Positions 13,047 to 24,303 of a DNA stretch of 64,000 nucleotides are shown here, in pieces. Location of the stretch: positions 120,285,551 through 120,349,550 of the forward strand of contig NC_079135.1 in NCBI RefSeq assembly GCF_945859705.1. Reading direction: 5' to 3'. A model generated the notes under the pieces. The model was given only the letters and a program-made list of their open reading frames with translations. It was not told the origin of the DNA and did not search any database. Position 1 is the first letter of the stretch, and every line of letters begins with the position of its first letter. The position numbers and the translations under genes were made by a program. This DNA is from Episyrphus balteatus. Taxonomy: Eukaryota > Arthropoda > Insecta > Diptera > Syrphidae.

Positions 13047-13331
13047 CCCTCTGTAGGCACACCTCTTTTTTGTGACGTGATAGGCACACGGGTGCGAATT
13101 TGGTTTATACTTTTTCATTCCACTAGAACTTTTTTCGGTCACAATATTTTATAGAGAATCAAGTATGAAATTGATGTAGAATATTCCGAAGAATTCCAAT
13201 ATTGTATTCTCAATTCCTAAAAAAAAATATTTTCACCCTTATAAAGAGACTTTTTTGTGACCACTTTTTTTAAAAATCGTAATTTTTTTATTTTTGTCCT
13301 GCCAAATTCGCAACCGTGTGCCGACAGAGGG
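13047..13331. mobile_element. piggyBac-like MITE, 285 bp, TTAA-flanked
   Basis: The element starts ccctctgtaggcacacc and ends with the inverse gtgtgccgacagaggg. TTAA sits immediately outside on both sides (13043-13046 and 13332-13335), which is the piggyBac target rule. A second inner pair of ggcacacgg(g/t)tgcgaatttgg repeats points inward from both ends. Non-coding. A longer relative in reverse orientation lies at 23427-25352. Confidence 0.85.
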
Positions 13332-13339
13332 TTAATGTA

Positions 13340-13830
13340 GGTATTTTTTTTTCCATTACAAATTAAAAAAAAAATATTTATAGCAAATACAAAAATTTTG
13401 TATTAAAAAAATATTTTTATTGCAACTGAAAAATATTTGCATTGAAAACAAAATTTGTATAGCAAACGCAAATATTTTGCATTAAAAAACAAATTTTCTG
13501 CATTGATACAAAAATTCAATGCAAAATGTGTGCCTTAAATATTTTTTTAATATAGTCAAAATTGTAAGAAATTAGACGAATAAAAACAAAATACTTAAGG
13601 CACACATTTTGCATTGAATTTTTGTATCAATGCAGAAAATTCTTATTTGCAATAAAAGTTTTTTTTTTAATACTTTTATTTGCAATACAAATTTTGTTTT
13701 AAATGCAAATATTTTTCATTTGCAATAAGACTTTTTTATAATGCAAAATTTTTAAATTGCAACAAATATATTTCTTTGATGCTAATTTTTTGCATTTGCA
13801 ATAAATATTTAATTTTTTTTTTTAATTTTA
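13340..13830. repeat. Inverted repeat with ttgcaataaa-type arrays
   Basis: Two arms of about 48 bp (about 13494-13542 and 13597-13645) reading ctgcattgatacaaaaattc onward are near-perfect inverse copies, with a 55-bp spacer. Both sides are flanked by degenerate ttgcaataaaa / gcaaatatttt repeats. A small patch with similar words lies at 20775-20885. Confidence 0.7.
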
Positions 13831-15408
13831 AATGCATTTTTTCAATTGATATTTTTAAATTTCTAGTTTATAGAATCTATAGCTCTATCACAATTGTTTT
13901 TCAACGTACATATTTTTTACTAGTACTAGTGTTGTTTTTTTAAGCTCGCTCCATACGGCCCCCATTTTTTGAAAAAAAAAATACCAAAATGGCCCCTCTT
14001 TCCTTAAACCTACAGTTTTTGATGCTAGAATTATAAACAAAACAAACTGTAGATTTGAATTACTTAGTTTTGGTTAATTGTCAAAATCCAATATTGAATT
14101 ATTTTTTTTAGAAATCTATCAATCTTTTATGTAGTGGAAGGACCCTGCAAATAGTTATTTATTTTCAAATTAACAAACCAATTTCATTAATTTAGTTGAC
14201 TTGTCACATTACTTACCAATTAATAAAAAAAACCTATTTAAATAGATTTAAATTTAAGATAATCAACATAAAAGTCTTTTGCTTGTCCTTATTATGTCAG
14301 TCAAAGACAATTTCCTCCTCGCAACCCTCAGATTTGACTTTAATTAAGTGATTTATCTGCATTTAATGTACTTCTTCAATAGCAGAAGAAGAAGTTATTT
14401 TTTGCTACTGTTATTGCTGTTGAAGTTGTTGTCATTATTTCTTCTTCTTCCTGTCAAAGTCTTTAAATGACAGATTGTCTCGTTAAATTGTACACAAAAA
14501 CAAAACAAGAAAAAACAACAATAAATGAAACCATCGAAGGACACCCGATTTAGAACGTCAAAATGAAAACGAAATTTCTTTACTATAGAAGCAAAAAAAT
14601 GTTAAAGTTGATTTTTCTTTTCGTTTATAATTCTCTTTGTTTTATGATTCTTTAGATGATTTCTCTTTATTTCGTTTGTTTTATATTCATATAAAATTAT
14701 AATTCGTTATCGTTGAAAAAAGTTATTTTTAAATGTCATTCAATTCACAGGGAGAGAAGACATTTCTTGATTTATGTGCTAGACGTTTTTGACAGTTATA
14801 TTTATGTTAGGTACATGGTCTAAATAAAAATTAAAATTGGTAATTGAGGACAGACTGGATTAGTAAATATAGGTTAACAACAGTACTGAACAATATTAGA
14901 GGAACTTAATAAAAGGAAATTTTTTATAATCCAAATAGAACCTTTTGAAAATCTTGAGTGGATGAAAAATCGTTTATTAATCATAAACTCGCTAGTCGCA
15001 ATTTCTTAGAATTTAATTGTTGGAATTGAATGTATATCCTTAAAAGTTGCTAATTTTTTCAATCATATCGACACATTTTTCCAGTTTGATAATATACTTA
15101 CATACCTACACTTTAAGAGTTGGTATTATTATGCTATTTAGTAAGTTAACATTTTGACAATATGCCTTACACTTGTAATCAAACCAAATTTGGAGTTACA
15201 CATAATATTGTTGTCAATTTTGTTTTCCATTTCGGTTGATATACTCAATTGATAATTTCTGTTCAAATGAAATAGATAATAGGAAACCTTTAAACTTTTA
15301 AGAAATATCAGCGAAACTAGTTGCGAATTTAAAAAAAAAAAATAAAATAACTTTCATCGATTAGGATTTTAAAATATTTTAACTTGCAAAGCATATAATC
15401 ACTTTAAA
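13831..15408. other. Non-coding stretch, no gene recognised
   Basis: No gene seen. A short inverse pair, ggcccccatttttt / aaaatggcccc, lies at 13957-13998. A patch of gaa/ttg triplets lies at 14385-14455. Confidence 0.5.
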
Positions 15409-15555
15409 TTGGGAGCGGGTCAAAATTCTGACTTCAAAATTCTGATTTACAAAATTCTGCTTTTTTCAAGAAAATTCTGTTTTTCAAAATTCTACTTTTC
15501 AAAATTCTGCCAGCATTTTTTTAACAAAAAAATTCTTCTAATTCTGCTTTTTTTC
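15409..15555. repeat. aaaattctg array
   Basis: Seven to eight units of aaaattctg plus variable linker follow gggagcgggtc. This is the inverse of the unit at 91-412 and 18145-18390, and its G-rich start matches their C-rich ends. Confidence 0.7.
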
Positions 15556-15637
15556 CATAGCATATGAGTTTACTACCCCAAAATACATCTCATTAATGTT
15601 TTCTTAGGTTAGTAGGTATTTTCTTAACTGCTTGCTG

Positions 15638-16033
15638 TAGTGTCCGACCGAAGCTTCGGTTTCGGCCGGATTCGGCCAAAAAAACAACATTCGGCCAAAC
15701 CTTCGGCTTCGTCCATTTTAGGCCGAAGTTTTGGCCGAAGCCTAGGAATCTGTTTATTATATGGAGCATCGTACTAGGCACCGGAAAAAATGTCAATTTT
15801 TTAAATTTTTCAATACCGAAGAAAAAATTGCAATCATTTCTTCGGTAGGTATTCAAAAATTTTAAAACACATGTGTGTCATCATAAATAAATAAATATAA
15901 ATAATATTTTTTTCCATTTGGCAAGAAGAATTCTTGACTTTTTTCAACCTTAGGCTTCGGCCGAAGATTTTCTTTCAGCCTAATAATTCGGCTTAGGCTT
16001 CGGCTTCGACTGAAAATCGACCTTGGGACACTA
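15638..16033. mobile_element. hAT-like MITE with ttcggccgaag repeats
   Basis: A 396-bp element between tagtgtcc and its inverse ggacacta, flanked on both sides by the perfect 8-bp duplication gcttgctg (15630-15637 and 16034-16041). The 8-bp duplication and the TAG-type terminus fit the hAT superfamily. Just inside each end lie many copies of the palindromic word ttcggccgaag. It has no transposase. Confidence 0.85.
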
Positions 16034-16164
16034 GCTTGCTGTTTAACCATCACATAATAACCATTATAATTAACTATAAATAATTTTCAAACTGCTTAGA
16101 GTACTGACTTTCTTATAACTCACATCTATACGAGTATACCGTGTTGAAAACCAATTGAAGAAAC

Positions 16165-17706
16165 GATGTTGTGTGATAATAATCCAGTCAAATAATGGTT
16201 TAACCTCGGAATGAGTGTTAAATGAAATTTTTTGCTCAATATCTTCCTTTTGCCATTCTATAACATATCTCAAAAGATTAGAAAAATCTCATGTCCGCTT
16301 GTCGCGATTTCAAGGTCAAATCGCGAAATGGACATTTTCAAAATTAGCAAAAATAGTCTATGGTATTATATACACATATGATACATGATTTCAAGGTATT
16401 TTTTAATGCTGATTCCAAAAAATCTAAAATCAAGGCAATCTGACTTCTCTGGAAAAAGTTATACGTGTTTTTCATCTTTCAACCCATATTATTATAACAG
16501 TTGCTAACTTACTACCGAAAAACCCTTAAAAGTAATGGTAGCGGAATCATATTTTGCATGAGGGTTTTCATATCCATTATCTTTAAGAACCAAAACAATG
16601 CAATGCAAAAAAAAACATTTATATCTATGACAAAACGGTATTTTTTGAGAAAAGGGGAAATTTTGGGATGTGCACTAAAAAACATCCTGGTACAATCTTG
16701 GAATAAGTGCTAATAGGCTAATTTTTTTGTTTCTATCTTTGTTTGGATATTCTATAACTTACGTCAAAAATCTAAAAAATCTCATGTCCGCAAGTTCTAA
16801 TTTTCCAGGTTAAACTAAGTTAGGTGCAGATTTAAAAAAAATAATAAGAAAACTTTAGATTCTTATATGTATACCAACATAACAAATATCATTTCAAGGT
16901 ATTTTTTAACGCTGATTCCAACAAAACCCACAAACAAATCAATATGACCATCCCTGAAAAGTAATGTACCTTATTCATGTTGATCTGACACAAATATCTG
17001 AAGAGTAGTTTTTTCAATTTTTTCAAATCTGCACCTTATCTTCAAACCAAGAAAATTAAGACTTGCGGACATGAGATTTTTTTTAGATTTTTGAGGGTAG
17101 TTAAAGAATATCCAAACAAAGATTAAAATGAAAAAATTAGCCTATTAGCACTTATTCCTAAGATGAACAAGAATCTTCTTTAGTGCATATCCTAAAATGG
17201 AGGGGCAACTCCATCAAAAAATACCATTATTTCTTAGGTATATATATTTATTTATATATTTATTTAATAGATTGTTTTGATTTTTAATAATGATGGATTC
17301 TAAAATCTTCATGAAAAACTTGGTTCCGCTACCATAACTTGTAAGGGTTTTTCGGCAATAAGTTTGCAACTGTTATAATAATATGAGTTGACAGATGAAA
17401 AACAGGTATAACTTTTTCCAGAGAAGTCAGATTGTCTTGATTTTAGATTTTTTGGAATCAGCATTAAAAAATACCTTGAAATCATGTATCACATGTGTAT
17501 ATAATACAATAGCCTATTTTTGCTAATTTTGAAAATGTCCATTTCGCGATTTGACCTTGAAATCGCGACAAGCGGACATGAGATTTTTCTAGACTTTTGA
17601 GATATGTTATAGAATGGCAAAAGGAAGATATTGAGCAAAAAAAATTTCTATTAACATTCATTCCGAGATTTACCCCTTTTTTCTCCTTATTTGACTGTAT
17701 TATAAA
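16165..17706. repeat. Long inverted repeat built of a duplicated module
   Basis: Arms of roughly 660 bp are inverse copies around position 16930-16935. Paired landmarks are gccattctataac at 16252 with gttatagaatggc ending at 17618, and ggtgcagattt at 16823 with aaatctgcacc ending at 17035. Each arm also holds two diverged direct copies of a module containing aaaaatctcatgtccgc and atttcaaggtattttttaa (near 16290 and 16790 on the left). No target duplication is clear. The open frames inside are not recognisable. Confidence 0.8.
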
Positions 17707-17768
17707 GTATATTCCTTTTCTTATTTAATGTTTTGAATATCAATTTTTATTTGACTAATTAAATAATA

Positions 17769-17908
17769 GCTGTGCTTTATTTTCCTCGTGATCCAGATCA
17801 GATCATTGTTTTTATTAGCTTTACAACAAAAGCAGAATTTTGTTTTGTTATTGTTTTGCAAATAAATACAATGATCTGATCTGGATCACGAGGAAAATAA
17901 AACACAGC
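17769..17908. mobile_element. 140-bp palindromic MITE, possibly TA-flanked
   Basis: Ends gctgtg and cacagc are followed inward by more than 40 bp of near-identical inverse sequence that includes cctcgtgatccagatcagat. TA lies directly outside both ends, which would fit a Tc1/mariner-type target. Non-coding. Confidence 0.7.
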
Positions 17909-18031
17909 TAATGTTCAATTATTATTTTTCGAAGATATTTACCATAAAAACCTTTTCTCAATATTATTAAATTTATGGATTTATCAAAAAAATATGAATA
18001 TTACAAAAAATTGAAAAATTACTGTAACTAA

Positions 18032-18118
18032 CCCGACAAACAATTTTGGTTCTATAAAACTTTACAGATGCAATTGTTGCATCTGTAAAGCATTATAGAA
18101 TCAAAATTGTTAGTAGGG
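18032..18118. mobile_element. Small palindromic MITE, family P copy 2
   Basis: An 87-bp element with ends cccgacaaacaattttgg / caaaattgttagtaggg and the central stem ctttacagatgcaa. It sits about 25 bp from a palindrome-plus-array repeat, as does the copy at 434-522. Confidence 0.75.
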
Positions 18119-18144
18119 AAGTAATCTCAAATAGGCAGCAAATT

Positions 18145-18390
18145 CTGCTAGAAGATGATTTTACGAAATTCTGCCAAATATTAAAAAATGATTTGGAAAA
18201 TGTTAAAAAGCTCGCGCTTTTTAACATTTTCCAAATCCTTTTTTTAATTTTGGGCAGAATTTTCTAAAACAGAATTATGAAAAGCAGAATTTTGAAAGCA
18301 GAATTTTGAAAAACAGAATTTTAAAAAGCAGAATTTTGAAAGCAGAATTTTGACAAAAGAATTTTTACCCCCGCAGAATTTTAACCCAAA
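18145..18390. repeat. Palindrome core with gcagaatttt arrays
   Basis: A near-perfect 48-bp palindrome at 18190-18237 (gatttggaaaatgttaaaaa and its inverse). aaattctgc words lie to its left and gcagaattttgaaa words to its right, so the array points outward from the core. It ends in the C-rich aacccaaacccc. Confidence 0.75.
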
Positions 18391-19370
18391 CCCCTTTAAA
18401 TTATGTAGTTAATTTTTTAAAATAAAAATTTTAGTCGAATTTTATCTGGGCTATGTTTTCTTTTTTTTATTTTAAAAACTTTTGTATATTAATTTCGAAA
18501 ATTCTGAATTTATCCAGATTTTTTTTTTAAGTACGAAATAATCAGTTTTTCTGTAAGAAACAAAAATTAACTACAACTAATTAAAAGTTCCAAAAGTGAA
18601 AACCATCAAAAAGATTCAATATTCATATAGTGTCAAGTGTGGAATTAGAATCTTATAAAAATGTACCTATTTTTAACTTCTAGAGTTTTCCTACAAATAC
18701 AAAAAAAATAAACTGAAAACAAATAAGAAGCCTTTCTTCAAAGTTATCTTTTAATTTAAAATCCATCTATGAATCTTCAAGAAACTTCTCTTCGATTTAT
18801 TCAATTTTAGGCAAGAGTTTGTTCTCTCCTTGAAATACAAAATAAAAAAAAAAACTGTCATAAAAATATAATACATTTTGAGCACTTGGCAAAGAAATAG
18901 CTAACTCAGCATTACATTTTTATATAAAGTGGATACTCAATTGATGCAATTGACCTGAATGTGGTATTCGTGTAGGGACATACTATGTTCTCATAGATAG
19001 ATATACATCCTTGTACTTCATCTCCTTGGTTTGTATCGTCAAAATGAGTATCCTCAAATAATATACAATGACGTATCCATCTCTTGATGCACATCATCTT
19101 TATGGGATAGCTTCAAAAAGTTTGTTATTTTGATGCTACCTCATACGAAAAAAGAACACACAAATATAGGTTAGTTTAGATAGCTTGTTATATTTGTAGG
19201 GTGACCAAATGTCTTTATGTTTTGTCAGTGCAACAATTCTATTATCATCCGAAGATTTATAGGAACCAAATAAAAAAACAAAACCGACAAACTTTACGCT
19301 GTTTTAAAATTTTATAGTTTAGATAAAACATACTCAATCCATTCTTTTTCTTGCAATTACATTTTTAGTG
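18391..19370. other. Non-coding stretch, no gene recognised
   Basis: AT-rich sequence without recognisable genes, arrays or inverted repeats. The short minus-strand open frame at 18912-19097 has no recognisable domain. Confidence 0.5.
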
Positions 19371-20774
19371 TAGGGTAAACAGGGGTAAAACGGAAAGATG
19401 AAATTTGGGCTAAGATCTAAACGCAAAGTCGTAAAGAACTGATTTTTTTGCTATAGATAGATGAGACTAATTTAAGAATAACTGCATTTAAGAAAAAATT
19501 CTAAAAAATTTTGAAACTAAGCTATAACGTTTTGTTTGAACGTTGTATACGTGTTGGGGCTATGACAAAATGATGATCTTCGGTAAAGGAAATTTTTTTT
19601 GACAATTCTAAAGATGCCAGGTGAAAGATAAGGGAAAAAAAATTAGGCGTCTGATACGGATTTTTTTCCAACACTCTGCGTTTCGAAATATGAATTTTTC
19701 AAAAACACCTTGTTTTTTAGGGGTATTTTTGGGTAATTTTTGATTTTTAGCTTTTTTTTTTTTGAGCGTTCAAAAAATCTCAAACTTATAGGACATGTAG
19801 GGTTTGGCTTTATGTATACATGTGCAAAAAATTGAAATCGTTTAGTGAGTTTTGACTGAAAAACGGAAGAAACACGTTTTTTGACCGTTTTTAACCGATT
19901 TTCGTCGTTTTTTTTTATCTTTTTTTCTTTAATAGATACAGGAATAAAGTACATAGCGCAATGATAGACCATGACTACGACTATATGTGAGCGAAGTTTC
20001 CATCATTTTCGTTTTGAGATAACGGTAAAATTTTATAACTTTTGACCAAGAGCAGATAGAAATTTTATTAATTATTATGAGCATCCTGATAAAAACTTCT
20101 AACTTCTCTTGTAAGCATTTTGAAAATGAGATTGATAAGTCATATGAAAGGTGAAATAATAAGCTTTTACATGGTATAAAATTTTTTATAGGTTGTCAAA
20201 CAAAAAAATTGATTCCATAGCGTGAGAACATAAAAATAAATGTTTTTTTTTGTTGCTTTTTTTAATGAAATTTGATCGAGTTCAAAAAATTCTACCTCTT
20301 TTTGTAGATGTCTCATAGACCTGATCGATATATATATTTTGCGCTAAGATAATAAGCTTTCAGATGGTATACAATTTTGTACAGGTTGTTAGGGAAAAAA
20401 AATGGAATTTATGACGTGAGAAGATAAAAATTCATGTTTTCCTTGCTTTTTTTTGATGAAAATGATTGTTTTCAATAAATTATTTTTATACTTTTTGCGC
20501 ATTGTAAAAATTTAAAAATGGTTTTATTCTTAAGAAGAAATACTTGGCTTTTAAATTGCATAATTTTTTTTTTAAGCTTTTAAAATAAAATAATATTATA
20601 ATAATGAGAAAATAAAAAAGATATTTATTTTTAGCTTTTTCTTTTGAATTATGATTGTTTGAAAAAAGGAAACGCTACAATTGACTCATTTTAAACAAAA
20701 GCACACAACCTGTTTTCTGACGACGTTATCACGTAAAATCATCGTCCGTAAAGCGGCCTTACAGACAACCTCTT
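19371..20774 (+). mobile_element. Family E copy, 5' truncated
   Basis: Starts inside the element at the landmark gggtaaacaggggtaaaac. It runs to the family 3' end, gacgttatcacgtaaaatca followed by a gtaaa...ttac-type hairpin and acaacctctttt. Non-coding; the open frame at 19643-19972 lies in the repeat. Confidence 0.85.
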
Positions 20775-20885
20775 TTTTTTAATGCAAATTTTTTTCAGTT
20801 GCAGAAAACATTTTCTTTTAACACAAAAAGTTTGCATTTGCAATTTTTTTATTTTTAATGGAAAACAAATGCATAAAAAAATTAT
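20775..20885. repeat. Short ttgcatttgcaa-type repeat patch
   Basis: A few degenerate units (aatgcaaattttttt, gtttgcatttgcaattttt) resembling those at 13340-13830, directly after the family E copy. Confidence 0.45.
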
Positions 20886-23302
20886 TTTTTACAATCCTCG
20901 TAGGTATATAAACCCTTTTTAAAGAAGAATATCAGAGGTACTTTGTATTTGTTTAACTCCTTTTGCTCTACTTGTTTAAGAAAGATAAATGGTCAATGGT
21001 CAGTGGTCACCCTAAATTTATTGTAAGTACATAGGTAAAGCTAGGAGCATCAATTTAGTTTGAAGTGAATTGATCCAACGGTAGAGGCGATGCAATATTA
21101 TTTTGAGGAAATTTAACCGAAAAATTATTGAAGCATTTACCAGCAAAGTTTGAAGAAGAGAAAAAAAAAAATAAAACAAACCACAAACAAAAGAATTTCA
21201 AGTTGAGTTTTGAAAAAAAAACTTTGAATTAGAAGGTAAAATCATTGATTTTAAAAAGGATGAGGAAAAACAATTTTTTGTAGGTATTGCAAAGTTATCT
21301 CTAGGTATTATTCGCATGTAGATATTTTATTTGAATTTTATAGGAAAATTATTCTATTCATGAATTTTTGGTATTTTTTTCGGTTGAGTGGAATATTTGA
21401 AAACTTTTTGTTTATTTTATTTTTGTATATTGATTAAATTTTGCAATGATGGTTATTGGAATCAAAACTTACACCATGAAACCAAACTATTCCAGGAAAG
21501 ATAAATATTCTAGGGTAAAAAAAAAAAACTAATTCGTAAAATTGTTAAAATTGGTATCAGAGAGGATTTTTTGTATAGAAAATCCAGAGTTCTCCGCAAT
21601 ACCCTGCCCTTATTAGCCTTTTGTAGATAGGTAGTAGGTTTTTTTTTTTTGTTAAATGAACTGTTACCGAATTTTGTTGGAATAAAATTAAAATCAATAC
21701 ATTTTAAACCAAGAATTTACCGAATTAGACTTGTGTGATACATAAAGGACTCGATGGTATTTATTTTAAAAATATTTTAAACTAAAATAGATCTTCCAAA
21801 ACAATTTCAAAGAATTTTCATTTTGAATAATATGTATTTGTTTGTTTTGTTTTCTTAAAATTCCTTCACTCCAAAACAAACGAACCAAAAATAGAAAAAA
21901 ATCAACACTTGACCCAAAAAATAAACGAGCAATATTTTAGCTAGCCTCCTCCACTTATTTTCCAACATTTAGTTTACAAAATTCCAAAAGAACCAGTAAA
22001 ACCATTGACAGTCCTTTAAACCGAAACCATTTGTCTAACAAACATTCCTCGTTTGCCAACATATGACACTTTATAAGATTAATGTGATTTTCCTTCGAGA
22101 AAAACAAAACAAAAACCTGCAACAAATAAAAAACAAATCACAATCTTTTTTTTTTCAAACTTTCACTATCACTATCGAAAACGCACGTTGAAGATACACC
22201 ATCTTTTTTTCTTAAAATTTAAATAGATGGGTTTTATCCATCTCCAAATCATATCCTCAATTTCGATAAAGGAAACAACAAATCTTGTATACTCGTACCT
22301 TGTACGTGATTGAGGAAAGTTTGGATTTATGTGTTGTTTTATTTTTTTTCCCCGTATTATATACAAACGCAATGCTGCATATATTTGGTTCTCGGTGTTT
22401 TTCTTATTTTCAATTTTTGTATATGGATATTAAATTGGATACTTGGAGTAAAACAAACAATATAACAAGTTTTCCATAGCCGAGATGTGTCCTTAAACAA
22501 GGGACAACTTGTTTTATACATATCTTCCAGAGTAAAGTTTTTTTTTACTTATGATATGGTTAGGTAAATTTTGTAAGGACAAGTAATTGAGTCATAAAAA
22601 AACAAAAGCCTTTTAGCGGAAATCCGACTTTTTAAACACAAACTATCAAAATAATTCATATTGCTTCGGTATGGGGCCCAAAAGTCCATAATGGGCTATT
22701 GGCCCTGTTGGGTTATAAGGCCACAAATCAATTATGGTAAATAATCCACAAAAAATGAGCCAGAACTCCCACTTTTAAAGGTTCTTTTTCTTTAAACAAT
22801 GTAACAAGATTTTTTAAATTGTGTAATAAATTTGGTTTTTGTTTTAAAATTTCATGAATTTTTTCGGAAACAGAAACGATTTTCGTTTTTGTTTTAACTT
22901 AACGAAGTAATTTCGAAAAATCGTTCTAAATTTTAAAAATAACTTTATATTTTTTTCAAAAATGAAAAACATTTTTCATCTTTTAAAAGATTTGTTGGAG
23001 AATAATATCTACTTTCCGATGGCAAATTGCTACCCGGATTGAAAAAGGAAAAAAATGTCGGATTGTACATCTGTTCGATTTTCAAAACACCTATGAATCA
23101 GCAAAATGTGTTCGAATACGAAATTTGGAACAGCTAAAATTTGAACACGAAAGAAAATAGAATTGGAATGGAAATCAGAACAGCCTTGATAGTTTATGGT
23201 ATCTGTGAAAAACAACATTTGCCAAGATTGGCTACTCAATTTTTTTACAAAACTGGGATGTGAATCAGAATTCATAGAAAAATTTCTGCGTTAGTGTCTG
23301 TT
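20886..23302. other. Non-coding stretch, no gene recognised
   Basis: No gene, RNA or clear repeat is recognised. Short open frames at 22172-22479 and 23030-23275 show no domain. Confidence 0.5.
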
Positions 23303-23873
23303 TTTTGACGTGATAACATCTTATAAATCGTTGAACCATGGCAGCCACCACAAAAATGTGACGCCATTTTCTAACGTTACACTCTCGCGCAAAAATTTGA
23401 CGGCAAAAAATTCAATTCAAAATTAACCCTCTGTCGGCACACAACTTAGCTGCAAGTATTTATGATAAACTTTTGTATGGGCTCGACACACTGTGCACGG
23501 GTGCGAATTTGGCAGGACAAAAATAAATAAAATGCACGACTGGGGTCGCACGTACTTGCTCTTGCAGTTTAAAACACTTTTATGTTAGTTTATTTGTAGA
23601 TTTTAAGAGCTGCCTCTGTATAAATCAATTAAAGAAATTTTGTTGATGTTGGGGAAGAGCCGACATTTAGGGCAAAATTTTGTTAAATGAAAAAAAAAAT
23701 GTTTTTTATTTGACTTTTTTTAAAAAAAAAAAAAGAATGCAGTTTTATTGTAATTGCTTTGAATATTACGTTTGTAAAGTTTAATCAAAATCGTTAGAGC
23801 CATTTTATAGTTATTTGGTATAATTTGAAAAAATTGTATGAAAAATGCAGTAAAAGTGCAAAAAAAGAATGCA

Positions 23874-24303
23874 CACAGAGAAAAATATGACCCGCTAAAA
23901 ACTAACAGATTGCCATATTGTTTTACCGTCCATACATTTCATAAGGAAATCTTATTAAAAACAACGATTAATAAGGTTTTTTTAAGGAGATTTCTTATTA
24001 TTTTTATAGAGAAAATCTTATTAAAATTTGACTGAAAAGTTGATTTTTTTTTGCAAACTTAGCACTAGAAAAAAAATCGCGATCAATATTTTCATGGCAG
24101 GTTGGTTCAGGTGGTAAGGTGGGCGACTAATGATTTGAAGTCTCCAGTTCGATTCCCAGCCTGGTCATCGTTTTTTTTATTTTTTTGCAGATTTTAAAAC
24201 AATAAGGAAAACCCGATTGTTTCAATAAGGTTTCCTTCTTGGATGAAAACCATAGAGAAATCTTATTGTTTTTGTTCTATTTTATGTGGTCTATTTTTCT
24301 CTG
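23874..24303. mobile_element. 430-bp nested element with cagagaaaaata ends
   Basis: Ends cacagagaaaaata and tatttttctctg are inverse. TGCA lies on both sides (23870-23873, 24304-24307). The empty site aaaatgcagttttattg is present in the second T copy near 24730. It contains aaggtttcc / ttcttattgtt words and a tRNA-like stretch. Superfamily unknown. Confidence 0.7.
24097..24170 (+). pseudogene. tRNA-like sequence, degenerate
   Basis: ggttggttcaggtggtaagg resembles an A-box and D-arm region. agttcgattccc matches the B-box consensus at the expected distance, and TTTTTTTT follows shortly. The T-arm and acceptor stems pair poorly, so it is not a working tRNA. It may be a promoter relic of a SINE-like sequence within the 430-bp element. 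Confidence 0.35.
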
